64,000 bases of DNA, taken from positions 3,226,501-3,290,500 of the forward strand of contig CM069880.1 of NCBI GenBank assembly GCA_036172665.1. The letters are read 5' to 3'. Each line of letters begins with the position of its first letter. Position 1 is the first letter of the stretch. Under the pieces are notes generated by a model. That model worked only from the letters and a program-made list of their open reading frames with translations. It was not told where the DNA came from and ran no database searches. Shown piece after piece: positions 11,627 to 26,089 of the stretch. A program made the translations under genes and the position numbers. Source of the DNA: Prosopocoilus inquinatus. Taxonomy: Eukaryota; Arthropoda; Insecta; Coleoptera; Lucanidae.

Positions 11627-13712
11627 TGAGATACGAAGTTCTCGGACGCAGCTGAAGCTGGAAATAGTTTTAAACGAAACAACACGCATTAGCGTTGTTC
11701 CTGTGATGTATCTAATCGATCCTTACTCATCTATCATGTTATTTGGCGTTTCGATGGACTCCAGTAACTTTGATGTGAGATACGAAGTTCTCGGACGCAG
11801 CTGAAGCTAGAAATAGTTTTAAACGAAACAACACGCATTAGCCTTGTTCCTGTGATGTATCTAATCGATCCTTACTTATCTATCATGTTATTTGACGTTT
11901 CGATGGACTCCAGTATCTCTGATGTGAGATACGAAGTTCTCGGACGCAGCAGAAGCTGGAAATAGTTTTAAACGAAACAACACGCATTAGCGTTGTTCCT
12001 GTGATGTATCTAATTGATCCTTACTCATCTATCATGTTATTCGGCGTTTCGATGGACTCCAGTAACGTTGATATGAGATACGAAGTTCTCGGACGCAGCT
12101 GAAGCTGGAAATAGTTTTAAACGAAACAACACGCATTAGCGTTGTTCCTGTGATGTATCTAATCGATCCTTACTCATCTATCATGTTATTTGACGTTTCG
12201 ATGGACTCCAGTAACTTTGATGTGAGATACGACGTTTTCTTACGCAGCAGAAGCTGGAAATAGTTTTAAACGAAACAACACCCATTAGCGATGTTCCTGT
12301 GATGTATCTAATCGATCCCTACTCATCTATCATGTTATTTTACGTTTGGATGGACTCCAGTAACTCTGATGTGAGTTACAAAGTTTTTGGACGCAGCAGA
12401 AGCTGGAAATAGTTTTGAACGAAACAACACGTATTAGCGTTGTTCCTGTGATGTATCTAATCGATCCTTACTTAGCTACTATGTTATTTGACGTTTCGAT
12501 GGACTCCAGTAACTCTAATGTGAGATACGAAATTTTCGGACGCAGCAGCAGCTGGAAATAGTTTTAAACGAAACAACACATATTAGCGTTGTTCCTGTGA
12601 TGTACCTAATCGATCCTTACTTATCTATCATGTTATTTGACGTTTCGATGGACTCCAGTATCTCTGATGTGAGATACGAAGTTCTCGGACGCAGCAGAAG
12701 CTGGAAATAGTTTTGAAGGAAACAACACGTATTAGCGTTGTTCCTGTGATGTATCTAAACGATCCTTACGTATCTAACATGTTATTTGACGTTTGGATGG
12801 ACTCCAGTAAGTCTGATGTGAGATACAAAGTTTTTGGACGCAGCAGGAGCTGGAAATAGTTTTAAACGAAACAACACGTATTAGCGATGTTCCTGTGATG
12901 TATCTAATCGATCCTTACTCATGTATCATGTTATTTTACGTTTGGATGGACTCCAGTAACTCTGATGTGAGATACAAAGTTTTTGGACGCAGCAGAAACT
13001 GGAAATAGTTTTGAACGAAACAACACGTATTAGCGCTGTTCCTGTGATGTATCTAATCGATCCTTACTTAGCTACTATGTTATTTGACGTTTCAATGGAC
13101 TCCAGTAACTCTAATGTGAGATACGAAATTTTCGGACGCAGCAGCAGCTGGAAATAGTTTTAAACGAAACAACACATATTAGCGTTGTTCCTGTGATGTA
13201 TCTAATCGATCCTTACTCATCTATCATGTTATTTGACGTTTGGACGGACTCCAGTAACTCTGATGTGAGATACAAAGTTCTCGGACGCAGCAGAAGCTGG
13301 AAATAGTTTCGAACGAAACAACACATATTAGCGTTATTCCTGTGATGTATCTAAACTATCCTTACTTATCTAACATGTTATTTGACGTTTGGATGGCCTC
13401 CAGTAAGTCTGATGTGAGATACAAAGTTTTTGGACGCAGCTGAAGTTAGAAATAGTTTTAAACGAAACAACACGCATTAGCGTTGTTCCTGTGATGTATC
13501 TAATCGATCCTTACTTATCTATCATGTTATTTGACGTTTCGATGGACTCCAGTAACTCTGATGTGAGATACGAAGTTCTCGGACGCAGCAGAAGCTGGAA
13601 ATAGTTTTAAACGAAACAACACGCATTAGCGTTGTTCCTGTGATGTATCTAATTGATCCTTACTCATCTATCATGTTATTTGGCGTTTCGATGGACTCCA
13701 GTAACTTTGATG
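11627..13712 (+). repeat. 14-monomer higher-order repeat (2,086 bp), unit 2
   Basis: Tandem copy of 9541-11626. It includes the ACACATATTAGCGTTATTCC variant at about 13.32 kb. At that site the copies near 4.83, 11.24, 17.50 and 62.93 kb read ACACG, and only the copy near 59.05 kb shares ACACAT. This private base ties domain R to this unit. A patch near 12.6-12.7 kb has been replaced by a different subtype, which looks like gene conversion or a short exchange. Confidence 0.8.
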
Positions 13713-16700
13713 TGAGATACGAAGTTCTCGGACGCAGCTGAAGCTAGAAATAGTTTTAAACGAAACAACACGCATTAGCGTTGTTCCTGTGATGTATCTA
13801 ATCGATCCTTACTTATCTATCATGTTATTTGACGTTTCGATGGACTCCAGTAACTCTGATGTGAGATACGACGTTTTCAGACGCAGCAGAAGCTGGAAAT
13901 AGTTATAAACGAAACAACACGTATTAGCGTTGTTCCTGTGATGTATCTAATCGATCCTTACTTATCTATCATGTTATTTGACGTTTGGATGGACTCCAGT
14001 AACTCTGATGTGAGATACGAAGTTCTCGGACGCAGCAGAAGCTGGAAATAGTTTTAAACGAAACAACACGCATTAGCGTTGTTCCTGTGATGTATCTAAT
14101 TGATCCTTACTCATCTATCATGTTATTTGGCGTTTCGATGGACTCCAGTAACTTTGATATGAGATACGAAGTTCTCGGACGCCTCTGAAGCTGGAAATAG
14201 TTTTAAACGAAACAACACGCATTAGCGTTGTTCCTGTGATGTATCTAATCGATCCTTACTCATCTATCATGTTATTTGACGTTTCGATGGACTCCAGTAA
14301 CTTTGATGTTAGATACGACGTTTTCTTACGCAGCAGAAGCTGGAAATAGTTTTAAACGAAACAACACGCATTAGCGATGTTCCTGTGATGTATCTAATCG
14401 ATCCTTACTCATCTATCATGTTATTTTACGTTTGGATGGACTCCAGTAACTCTGATGTGAGATACGACGTTTTCAGACGCAGCAGAAGCTGGAAATAGTT
14501 TTAAACGAAACAACACGTATTAGCGTTGTTCCTGTGCTGTATCTAATCGATCCTTTCTCATCTATCATGTCATTTGATGTTTGGATGGACTCCAGTAACT
14601 CTGATGTGAGATACGAAGTTCTCGGACGCAGCAGAAGCTGGAAATAGTTTTAAACGAAACAACACGCATTAGCGTTGTTCCTGTGATGTATCTAATCGAT
14701 CCTTACTCATCTATCTTGTTATTTGAAGTTTGGATAGACTCCAGTAACTCTGATGTGAGATACAAAGTTCTCGGACGCAGCAGAAGCTGGAAATAGTTTT
14801 GAACGAAACAACACGTATTAGCGTTGTTCCTGTGATGTATCTAAACGATCCTTACTTATCTAACATGTTATTTGACGTTTGGATGGACTCCAGTAAGTCT
14901 GATGTGAGATACAAAGTTTTTGGACGCAGCAGGAGCTTTAAATAGTTTTAAACGAAGCAACACGTATTAGCGTTGTTCCTGTGCTGTATCTAATCGATCC
15001 TTACTTATCTATCATGTTATTTGACGTTTCGATGGACTCCAGTAACTCTGATATGAGATACGACGTTTTCGGACGCAGCAGAAGCTGGAAATAGTTTTAA
15101 ACGAAACAACACGCATTAGCGATGTTCCTGTGATGTATCTAATCGATCCTTACTCATCTATCATGTTATTTTACGTTTGGATGGACTCCAGTAACTCTGA
15201 TGTGAGATACAAAGTTTTTGGACGCAGCAGAAGCTGGAAATAGTTTTGAACGAAACAACACGTATTAGCGTTGTTCCTGTGATGTATCTAATCGATCCTT
15301 ACTTAGCTACTATGTTATTTGACGTTTCGATGGACTCCAGTAACTCTAATGTGAGATACGAAATTTTCGGACGCAGCAGCAGCTGGAAATAGTTTTAAAC
15401 GAAACAACACATATTAGCGTTGTTCCTGTGATGTATCTAATCGATCCTTATTCATCTATCATGTTATTTGACGTTTGGACGGACTCCAGTAACTCTGATG
15501 TGAGATACAAAGTTCTCGGACGCAGCAGAAGCTGGAAATAGTTTTGAACGAAACAACACGTATTAGCGTTGTTCCTGTGATGTATCTAAACGATCCTTAC
15601 TTATCTAACATATTATTTGACGTTTGGATGGCCTCCAGTAAGTCTGATGTGAGATACAAAGTTTTTGGACGCAGCAGGAGCTTGAAATAGTTTTAAACGA
15701 AACAACACGCATTAGCGTTGTTCCTGTGATGTATCTAATCGATCCTTACTCATATATCATGTTATTTGGCGTTTCGATGGACTCCAGTAACTTTGATGTG
15801 AGATACGAAGTTCTCGGACGCAGCTGAAGCTGGAAATAGTTTTAAACGAAACAACACGCATTAGCGTTGTTCCTGTGATGTATCTAATCGATCCTTACTC
15901 ATCTATCATGTTATTTGGCGTTTCGATGGACTCCAGTAACTTTGATGTGAGATACGAAGTTCTCGAACGCAGCTGAAGCTAGAAATAGTTTTAAACGAAA
16001 CAACACGCATTAGCCTTGTTCCTGTGATGTATCTAATCGATCCTTACTTATCTATCATGTTATTTGACGTTTCGATGGACTCCAGTATCTCTGATGTGAG
16101 ATACGAAGTTCTCGGACGCAGCAGAAGCTGGAAATAGTTTTAAACGAAACAACACGCATTAGCGTTGTTCCTGTGATGTATCTAATTGATCCTTACTCAT
16201 CTATCATGTTATTTGGCGTTTCGATGGACTCCAGTAACGTTGATATGAGATACGAAGTTCTCGGACGCAGCTGAAGCTGGAAATAGTTTTAAACGAAACA
16301 ACACGCATTAGCGTTGTTCCTGTGATGTATCTAATCGATCCTTACTCATCTATCATGTTATTTGACGTTTCGATGGACTCCAGTAACTTTGATGTGAGAT
16401 ACGACGTTTTCTTACGCAGCAGAAGCTGGAAATAGTTTTAAACGAAACAACACGCATTAGCGATGTTCCTGTGATGTATCTAATCGATCCCTACTCATCT
16501 ATCATGTTATTTTACGTTTGGATGGACTCCAGTAACTCTGATGTGAGTTACAAAGTTTTTGGACGCAGCAGAAGCTGGAAATAGTTTTGAACGAAACAAC
16601 ACGTATTAGCGTTGTTCCTGTGATGTATCTAATCGATCCTTACTTAGCTACTATGTTATTTGACGTTTCGATGGACTCCAGTAACTCTAATGTGAGATAC

Positions 16701-18569
16701 GAAATTTTCGGACGCAGCAGCAGCTGGAAATAGTTTTAAACGAAACAACACATATTAGCGTTGTTCCTGTGATGTATCTAATCGATCCTTACTCATCTAT
16801 CATGTTATTTGAAGTTTGGATGGACTCCAGTAACTCTGATGTGAGATACAAAGTTCTCGGACGCAGCAGAAGCTGGAAATAGTTTTGAAGGAAACAACAC
16901 GTATTAGCGTTGTTCCTGTGATGTATCTAAACGATCCTTACGTATCTAACATGTTATTTGACGTTTGGATGGACTCCAGTAAGTCTGATGTGATATACAA
17001 AGTTTTTGGACGCAGCAGGAGCTGGAAATAGTTTTAAACGAAACAACACGTATTAGCGATGTTCCTGTGATGTATCTAATCGATCCTTACTCATGTACCA
17101 TGTTATTTTACGTTTGGATGGACTCCAGTAACTCTGATGTGAGATACAAAGTTTTTGGACGCAGCAGAAACTGGAAATAGTTTTAAACGAAACAACACGT
17201 ATTAGCGCTGTTCCTGTGATGTATCTAATCGATCCTTACTTAGCTACTATGTTATTTGACGTTTCAATGGACTCCAGTAACTCTAATGTGAGATACGAAA
17301 TTTTCGGACGCAGCAGCAGCTGGAAATAGTTTTAAACGAAACAACACATATTAGCGTTGTTCCTGTGATGTATCTAATCGATCCTTACTCATCTATCATG
17401 TTATTTGACGTTTGGACGGACTCCAGTAACTCTGATGTGAGATACAAAGTTCTCGGACGCAGCAGAAGCTGGAAATAGTTTCGAACGAAACAACACGTAT
17501 TAGCGTTATTCCTGTGATGTATCTAAACTATCCTTACTTATCTAACATGTTATTTGACGTTTGGATGGCCTCCAGTAAGTCTGATGTGAGATACAAAGTT
17601 TTTGGACGCAGCTGAAGTTAGAAATAGTTTTAAACGAAACAACACGCATTAGCGTTGTTCCTGTGATGTATCTAATCGATCCTTACTTATCTATCATGTT
17701 ATTTGACGTTTCGATGGACTCCAGTATCTCTGATGTGAGATACAAAGTTTTTGGACGCAGCAGAAGCTGGAAATAGTTTTGAACGAAACAACACGTATTA
17801 GCGTTGTTCCTGTGATGTATCTAATCGATCCTTACTTAGCTACTATGTTATTTGACGTTTCGATGGACTCCAGTAACTCTAATGTGAGATACGAAATTTT
17901 CGGACGCAGCAGCAGCTGGAAATAGTTTTAAACGAAACAACACATATTAGCGTTGTTCCTGTGATGTATCTAATCGATCCATACTCATCTATCATGTTAT
18001 TTGGCGTTTCGATGGACTCCAGTAACTTTGATGTGAGATACGAAGTTCTCGGACGCAGCTGAAGCTGGAAATAGTTTTAAACGAAACAACACGCATTAGC
18101 GTTGTTCCTGTGATGTATCTAATCGATCCTTACTCATCTATCATGTTATTTGGCGTTTCGATGGACTCCAGTAACTTTGATGTGAGATACGACGTTGTCG
18201 GACGCAGCAGAAGCTGGAAATAGTTTTGAAGGAAACAACACGCATTAGCGATGTTCCTGTGATGTATCTAATCGATCCTTACTCATCTATCATGTTATTT
18301 TACGTTTGGATGGACTCCAGTAACTCTGATGTGAGATACAAAGTTTTTGGACGCAGCAGAAGCTGGAAATAGTTTTGAACGAAACGACACGTATTAGCGT
18401 TGTTCCTGTGATGTATCTAATCGATCCTTACTTAGCTACTATGTTATTTGACGTTTCGATGGACTCCAGTAACTCTAATGTGAGATACGAAATTTTCGGA
18501 CGCAGCAGCAGCTGGAAATAGTTTTAAACGAAACAACACATATTAGCGTTGTTCCTGTGATGTATCTAA
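13101..18569 (+). repeat. Left copy of the long-range duplication matching domain R
   Basis: Colinear with 58830-64000. The offset is 45,729 bp at anchors 13331/59060, 13870/59599, 15747/61476, 16009/61738 and 17089/62818. After about 17.09 kb it becomes 45,431 bp (17503/62934 and 18191/63622), because the right copy lacks two monomers. I noticed only about eight single-base differences over about 5 kb, for example GTTATAAAC near 13.91 kb, GCCTCTGAAG near 14.18 kb, GATGTTAGAT near 14.31 kb and CTCGAACGC near 15.96 kb. The two copies are therefore recent relatives despite the 40 kb of different satellite between them. Confidence 0.9.
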
Positions 18570-18827
18570 TCGATCCTTTCTCATCTATTATGTTATTTGA
18601 CGTTTGGATGGACACCGGTAACTCTGATGTGAGATACGAAGTTCTCGGACGCAGCAGAAGCTGGAAATGGTTTTAAACGAAACAACACGCATTAGCGTTG
18701 TTCCTGTGATGTATCTAATCGATCCTTACTCATCTATCATGTTATTTGGCGTTTCGATGGACTCCAGTAACTTTGATGTGAGATACGACGTTTTCGGACG
18801 CAGCAGAAGCTGGAAATAGTTTTAAAC

Positions 18828-19274
18828 GAAACAACACGCATTAGCGATGTTCCTGTGATGTATCTAATCGATCCTTACTCATCTATCATGTTATTTTACG
18901 TTTGGATGGACTCCAGTAACTCTGATGTGAGATACGATGTTTTCGGACGCAGCAGAAGCTGGAAATAGTTTTAAACTAAACAACACGCATTAGCGATGTT
19001 CCTGTGATGTATCTAATCGATCCTTACTCATCTATCATGTTATTTTACGTTTGGATGGACTCCAGTAACTCTGATGTGAGATACGACGTTTTCGGACGCA
19101 GCAGAAGCTGGAAATAGTTTTAAACTAATCAACACGCATTAGCGATGTTCCTGTGATGTATCTAATCGATCCTTACTCATCTATCATGTTATTTTACGTT
19201 TGGATGGACTCCAGTAACTCTGATGTGAGATACAAAGTTTTTGGACGCAGCAGAAGCTGGAAATAGTTTTGAAG
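18828..19274 (+). repeat. Run of three near-identical monomers (TTTTACG subtype)
   Basis: Three consecutive 149-bp units share GCGATGTTCC, TTATTTTACG and TTTGGATGG, where ordinary neighbours belong to different subtypes. The first two end in GATACGATGTTTTCGG and GATACGACGTTTTCGG. The second and third start after AAACTAAACA and AAACTAATCA. This is a local single-monomer amplification, distinct from the long higher-order repeats. Confidence 0.75.
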
Positions 19275-19572
19275 GAAACAACACGCATTAGCGTTGTTCC
19301 TGTGATGTATCTAAACGATCCTTATTTATCTAACATGTTATTTGACGTTTCGATGGACTCCAGTAAGTCTGATGTGAGATACAAAGTTTTTGGACGCAGC
19401 AGGTTCTGGAAATAGTTTTAAACGAAACAACACGTATTAGCGTTGTTCCTGTGCTGTATCTAATCGATCCATACTTATCTATCATGTTATTTGACGTTTC
19501 GATGGACTCCAGTAACTCTGATGTGAGATACGACGTTTTCGGACGCAGCAGAAGCTGGAAATAGTTTTAAAC

Positions 19573-22552
19573 GAAACAACACGTATTAGCGTTGTTCCTG
19601 TGATGTATCTAATCGATCCTTTCTCATCTATTATGTTATTTGACGTTTGGATGGACACCAGTAACTCTGATGTGAGATACGAAGTTCTCGGACGCAGCAG
19701 AAGCTGGAAATAGTTTTAAACGAAATAACACGCATTAGCGTTGTTCCTGTGATGTATCTAATCGATCCTTACTCATCTATCATGTTATTTGGCGTTTCGA
19801 TGGACTCCAGTAACTTTGATGTGAGATACGACGTTTTCGGACGCAGCAGAAGCTGGAAATAGTTTTGAAGGAAACAACACGCATTAGCGATGTTCCTGTG
19901 ATGTATCTAATCGATCCTTACTCATCTATCATGTTATTTTACGTTTGGATGGACTCCAGTAACTCTGATGTGAGATACGACGTTTTCGGACGCAGCAGAA
20001 GCTGGAAATAGTTTTAAACGAAACAACACGTATTAGCGTTGTTCCTGTCATGTATCTAATCGATCCTTTCTCATCTATTATGTTATTTGACGTTTGGATG
20101 GACACCAGTAACTCTGATGTGAGATACGAAGTTCTCGGACGCAGCAGAAGCTGGAAATAGTTTTAAACGAAACAACACGCATTAGCGTTGTTCCTGTGAT
20201 GTATCTAATCGATCCTTACTCATCTATCATGTTATTTGGCGTTTCGATGGACTCCAGTAACTTTGATGTGAGATACGACGTTTTCGGACGCAGCCGAAGC
20301 TGGAAATAGTTTTGAAGGAAACAACACGCATTAGCGATGTTCCTGTGATGTATCTAATCGATCCTTACTCATCTATCGTGTTATTTTACGTTTGGATGGA
20401 CTCCAGTAACTCTGATGTGAGATACAAAGTTTTTGGACGCAGCAGAAGCTGGAAATAGTTTTGAACGAAACGACACGTATTAGCGTTGTTCCTGTGATGT
20501 ATCTAATCGATCCTTACTTAGCTACTATGTTATTTGACGTTTCGATGGACTCCAGTAACTCTAATGTGAGATACGAAATTTTCGGACGCAGCAGCAGCTG
20601 GAAATAGTTTTAAACGAAACAACACATATTAGCGTTGTTCCTGTGATGTATCTAATCGATCCTTACTCATCTATCATGTTATTTGGCGTTTCGATGGACT
20701 CCAGTAACTTTGATGTGAGATACGAAGTTCTCGGACGCAGCTGAAGCTGGAAATAGTTTTAAACGAAACAACACGTATTAGCGTTGTTCCTGTGATGTAT
20801 CTAATCGATCCTTACTTAGCTACTATGTTATTTGACGTTTCGATGGACTACAGTAACTCTAATGTGAGATATGAAATTTTCGGACGCAGCAGCAGCTGGA
20901 AATAGTTTTAAACGAAACAACACATATTAGCGTTGTTCCTGTGATGTATCTAATCGATCCTTACTCATCTCTCATGTTATTTGACGTTTGGACTTACTCC
21001 AGTAACTCTGATGTAAGATAAAAAGTTCTCGGACGCAGCAGAAGCTGGAAATAGTTTTGAACGAAACAACACGTATTAGCGTTGTTCCTATGATGTATCT
21101 AATCGATCCTTACTTAGCTACTATGTTATTTGACGTTTCGATGGACTACAGTAACTCTAATGTGAGATATGAAATTTTCGGACGCAGCAGCAGCTGGAAA
21201 TAGTTTTAAACGAAACAACACATATTAGCGTTGTTCCTGTGATGTATCTAATCGATCCTTACTCATCTATCATGTTATTTTACGTTTGGATGGACTCCAG
21301 TAACTCTGATGTGAGATACGACGTTTTCGGACGCAGCAGAAGCTGGAAATAGTTTTAAACGAAACAACACGTATTAGCGTTGTTCCTGTCATGTATCTAA
21401 TCGATCCTTTCTCATCTATTATGTTATTTGACGTTTGGATGGACACCAGTAACTCTGATGTGAGATACGAAGTTCTCGGACGCAGCAGAAGCTGGAAATA
21501 GTTTTAAACGAAACAACACGCATTAGCGTTGTTCCTGTGATGTATCTAATTGATCCTTACTCATCTATCATGTTATTTGGCGTTTCGATGGACTCCAGTA
21601 ACTCTGATGTGAGATACAAAGTTTTTGGACGCAGCAGAAGCTGGAAATAGTTTTGAAGGAGACACCACGCATTAGCGTTGTTCCTGTGATGTATCTAATC
21701 GATCCTTACTCATCTATCATGTTATTTTACGTTTGGATGGACTCCAGTAACTCTGATGTGAGATACAAAGTTTTTGGACGCAGCAGAAGCTGGAAATAGT
21801 TTTGAACGAAACAACACGTATTAGCGTTGTTCCTGTGATGTATCTAATCGATCCTTACTTAGCTACTATGTTATTTGACGTTTCGATGGACTCCAGTAAC
21901 TCTAATGTGAGATACGAAATTTTCGGACGCAGCAGCAGCTGGAAATAGTTTTAAACGAAACAACACATATTAGCGTTGTTCCTGTGATGTATCTAATCGA
22001 TCCTTACTCATCTATCATGTTATTTGGCGTTTCGATGGACTCCAGTAACTTTGATGTGAGATACGAAGTTCTCGGACGCAGCTGAAGCTGGAAATAGTTT
22101 TAAACGAAACAACACGTATTAGCGTTGTTCCTGTGATGTATCTAATCGATCCTTACTTAGCTACTATGTTATTTGACGTTTCGATGGACTCCAGTAACTC
22201 TAATGTGAGATACGAAATTTTCGGACGCAGCAGCAGCTGGAAATAGTTTTAAACGAAACAACACATATTAGCGTTGTTCCTGTGTTGTATCTAATCGATC
22301 CTTACTCATCTCTCATGTTATTTGACGTTTGGACGGACTCCAGTAACTCTGATGTGAGATACAAAGTTCTCGGACGCAGCAGAAGCTGGAAATAGTTTTG
22401 AACGAAACAACACGTATTAGCGTTGTTCCTATGATGTATCTAAACGATCCTTATTTATCTAACATGTTATTTGACGTTTCGATGGACTCCAGTAAGTCTG
22501 ATGTGAGATACAAAGTTTTCGGACGCAGCAGAAGCTGGAAATAGTTTTAAAC
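19573..22552 (+). repeat. 20-monomer higher-order repeat (2,980 bp), unit 1
   Basis: Followed directly by unit 2. Anchors: GTTCCTGTCA at 20041/23021 and 21382/24362, and the private CGAAATAACA at 19721/22701; all give 2,980 bp. Shared rare variants include GCAGCCGAAG, TCTATCGTG, GGACTTACTCC and GATGTAAGATAAAAAG. The two GTTCCTGTCA sites within a unit lie nine monomers apart (1,341 bp), a trace of an older internal duplication. The left limit is where 19.53 kb reads GATACGACGTTTTC but the matching place in unit 2 reads GATACAAAGTTTTC. Confidence 0.9.
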
Positions 22553-25532
22553 GAAACAACACGTATTAGCGTTGTTCCTGTGATGTATCTAATCGATCCT
22601 TTCTCATCTATTATGTTATTTGACGTTTGGATGGACACCAGTAACTCTGATGTGAGATACGAAGTTCTCGGACGCAGCAGAAGCTGGAAATAGTTTTAAA
22701 CGAAATAACACGCATTAGCGTTGTTCCTGTGATGTATCTAATCGATCCTTACTCATCTATCATGTTATTTGGCGTTTCGATGGACTCCAGTAACTTTGAT
22801 GTGAGATACGACGTTTTCGGACGCAGCAGAAGCTGGAAATAGTTTTGAAGGAAACAACACGCATTAGCGATGTTCCTGTGATGTATCTAATCGATCCTTA
22901 CTCATCTATCATGTTATTTTACGTTTGGATGGACTCCAGTAACTCTGATGTGAGATACGACGTTTTCGGACGCAGCAGAAGCTGGAAATAGTTTTAAACG
23001 AAACAACACGTATTAGCGTTGTTCCTGTCATGTATCTAATCGATCCTTTCTCATCTATTATGTTATTTGACGTTTGGATGGACACCAGTAACTCTGATGT
23101 GAGATACGAAGTTCTCGGACGCAGCAGAAGCTGGAAATAGTTTTAAACGAAACAACACGCATTAGCGTTGTTCCTGTGATGTATCTAATCGATCCTTACT
23201 CATCTATCATGTTATTTGGCGTTTCGATGGACTCCAGTAACTTTGATGTGAGATACGACGTTTTCGGACGCAGCCGAAGCTGGAAATAGTTTTGAAGGAA
23301 ACAACACGCATTAGCGATGTTCCTGTGATGTATCTAATCGATCCTTACTCATCTATCGTGTTATTTTACGTTTGGATGGACTCCAGTAACTCTGATGTGA
23401 GATACAAAGTTTTTGGACGCAGCAGAAGCTGGAAATAGTTTTGAACGAAACGACACGTATTAGCGTTGTTCCTGTGATGTATCTAATCGATCCTTACTTA
23501 GCTACTATGTTATTTGACGTTTCGATGGACTCCAGTAACTCTAATGTGAGATACGAAATTTTCGGACGCAGCAGCAGCTGGAAATAGTTTTAAACGAAAC
23601 AACACATATTAGCGTTGTTCCTGTGATGTATCTAATCGATCCTTACTCATCTATCATGTTATTTGGCGTTTCGATGGACTCCAGTAACTTTGATGTGAGA
23701 TACGAAGTTCTCGGACGCAGCTGAAGCTGGAAATAGTTTTAAACGAAACAACACGTATTAGCGTTGTTCCTGTGATGTATCTAATCGATCCTTACTTAGC
23801 TACTATGTTATTTGACGTTTCGATGGACTACAGTAACTCTAATGTGAGATATGAAATTTTCGGACGCAGCAGCAGCTGGAAATAGTTTTAAACGAAACAA
23901 CACATATTAGCGTTGTTCCTGTGATGTATCTAATCGATCCTTACTCATCTCTCATGTTATTTGACGTTTGGACTTACTCCAGTAACTCTGATGTAAGATA
24001 AAAAGTTCTCGGACGCAGCAGAAGCTGGAAATAGTTTTGAACGAAACAACACGTATTAGCGTTGTTCCTATGATGTATCTAATCGATCCTTACTTAGCTA
24101 CTATGTTATTTGACGTTTCGATGGACTACAGTAACTCTAATGTGAGATATGAAATTTTCGGACGCAGCAGCAGCTGGAAATAGTTTTAAACGAAACAACA
24201 CATATTAGCGTTGTTCCTGTGATGTATCTAATCGATCCTTACTCATCTATCATGTTATTTTACGTTTGGATGGACTCCAGTAACTCTGATGTGAGATACG
24301 ACGTTTTCGGACGCAGCAGAAGCTGGAAATAGTTTTAAACGAAACAACACGTATTAGCGTTGTTCCTGTCATGTATCTAATCGATCCTTTCTCATCTATT
24401 ATGTTATTTGACGTTTGGATGGACACCAGTAACTCTGATGTGAGATACGAAGTTCTCGGACGCAGCAGAAGCTGGAAATAGTTTTAAACGAAACAACACG
24501 CATTAGCGTTGTTCCTGTGATGTATCTAATTGATCCTTACTCATCTATCATGTTATTTGGCGTTTCGATGGACTCCAGTAACTCTGATGTGAGATACAAA
24601 GTTTTTGGACGCAGCAGAAGCTGGAAATAGTTTTGAAGGAGACACCACGCATTAGCGTTGTTCCTGTGATGTATCTAATCGATCCTTACTCATCTATCAT
24701 GTTATTTTACGTTTGGATGGACTCCAGTAACTCTGATGTGAGATACAAAGTTTTTGGACGCAGCAGAAGCTGGAAATAGTTTTGAACGAAACAACACGTA
24801 TTAGCGTTGTTCCTGTGATGTATCTAATCGATCCTTACTTAGCTACTATGTTATTTGACGTTTCGATGGACTCCAGTAACTCTAATGTGAGATACGAAAT
24901 TTTCGGACGCAGCAGCAGCTGGAAATAGTTTTAAACGAAACAACACATATTAGCGTTGTTCCTGTGATGTATCTAATCGATCCTTACTCATCTATCATGT
25001 TATTTGGCGTTTCGATGGACTCCAGTAACTTTGATGTGAGATACGAAGTTCTCGGACGCAGCTGAAGCTGGAAATAGTTTTAAACGAAACAACACGTATT
25101 AGCGTTGTTCCTGTGATGTATCTAATCGATCCTTACTTAGCTACTATGTTATTTGACGTTTCGATGGACTCCAGTAACTCTAATGTGAGATACGAAATTT
25201 TCGGACGCAGCAGCAGCTGGAAATAGTTTTAAACGAAACAACACATATTAGCGTTGTTCCTGTGTTGTATCTAATCGATCCTTACTCATCTCTCATGTTA
25301 TTTGACGTTTGGACGGACTCCAGTAACTCTGATGTGAGATACAAAGTTCTCGGACGCAGCAGAAGCTGGAAATAGTTTTGAACGAAACAACACGTATTAG
25401 CGTTGTTCCTATGATGTATCTAAACGATCCTTATTTATCTAACATGTTATTTGACGTTTCGATGGACTCCAGTAAGTCTGATGTGAGATACAAAGTTTTC
25501 GGACGCAGCAGAAGCTGGAAATAGTTTTAAAC
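22553..25532 (+). repeat. 20-monomer higher-order repeat (2,980 bp), unit 2
   Basis: Tandem copy of 19573-22552, apparently nearly identical in the places compared by eye. The next anchor in the series (CAAAGTTTTC at 22511 and 25491) continues at 27577, only 14 monomers on. The 20-monomer rhythm therefore stops at the end of this unit, and a rearranged version follows. Confidence 0.88.
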
Positions 25533-26089
25533 GAAACAACACGTATTAGCGTTGTTCCTGTGATGTATCTAATCGATCCTTTCTCATCTATTATGTTATT
25601 TGACGTTTGGATGGACACCAGTAACTCTGATGTGAGATACGAAGTTCTCGGACGCAGCAGAAGCTGGAAATAGTTTTAAACGAAACAACACGCATTAGCG
25701 TTGTTCCTGTGATGTATCTAATCGATCCTTACTCATCTATCATGTTATTTGGCGTTTCGATGGACTCCAGTAACTTTGATGTGAGATACGACGTTTTCGG
25801 ACGCAGCAGAAGCTGGAAATAGTTTTAAACGAAACAACACGCATTAGCGATGTTCCTGTGATGTATCTAATCGATCCTTACTCATCTATCATGTTATTTT
25901 ACGTTTGGATGGACTCCAGTAACTCTGATGTGAGATACGACGTTTTCGGACGCAGCAGAAGCTGGAAATAGTTTTAAACGAAACAACACGCATTAGCGAT
26001 GTTCCTGTGATGTATCTAATCGATCCTTACTCATCTATCATGTTATTTTACGTTTGGATGGACTCCAGTAACTCTGATGTGAGATACGA

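Larger units (their letters stand above)
1..18569 (+). repeat. Domain L: satellite haplotype block with its own variant markers
   Basis: About 125 monomers. Markers largely confined to L and R include CTTTCTCATCTATCATG followed by TCATTTGATG (about 1889, 6060, 8290, 14550), TTTTCTTACGCAGC, GGATGGCCTCC, CTTACTTATCTAACAT, CATATATCATG (near 251, 3380, 7403, 9489, 15747), TAGTTTCGAACG with GCGTTATTCC (near 4838, 11245, 13331, 17503), and GAGCTTTAAATAG. The right limit is set just before the first TTCTCATCTATTATG/GACACC monomer, near 18.57-18.62 kb. Internal copies sit at offsets of 14, 28, 42, 43 and 48 monomers. No insertions were seen. Confidence 0.85.
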
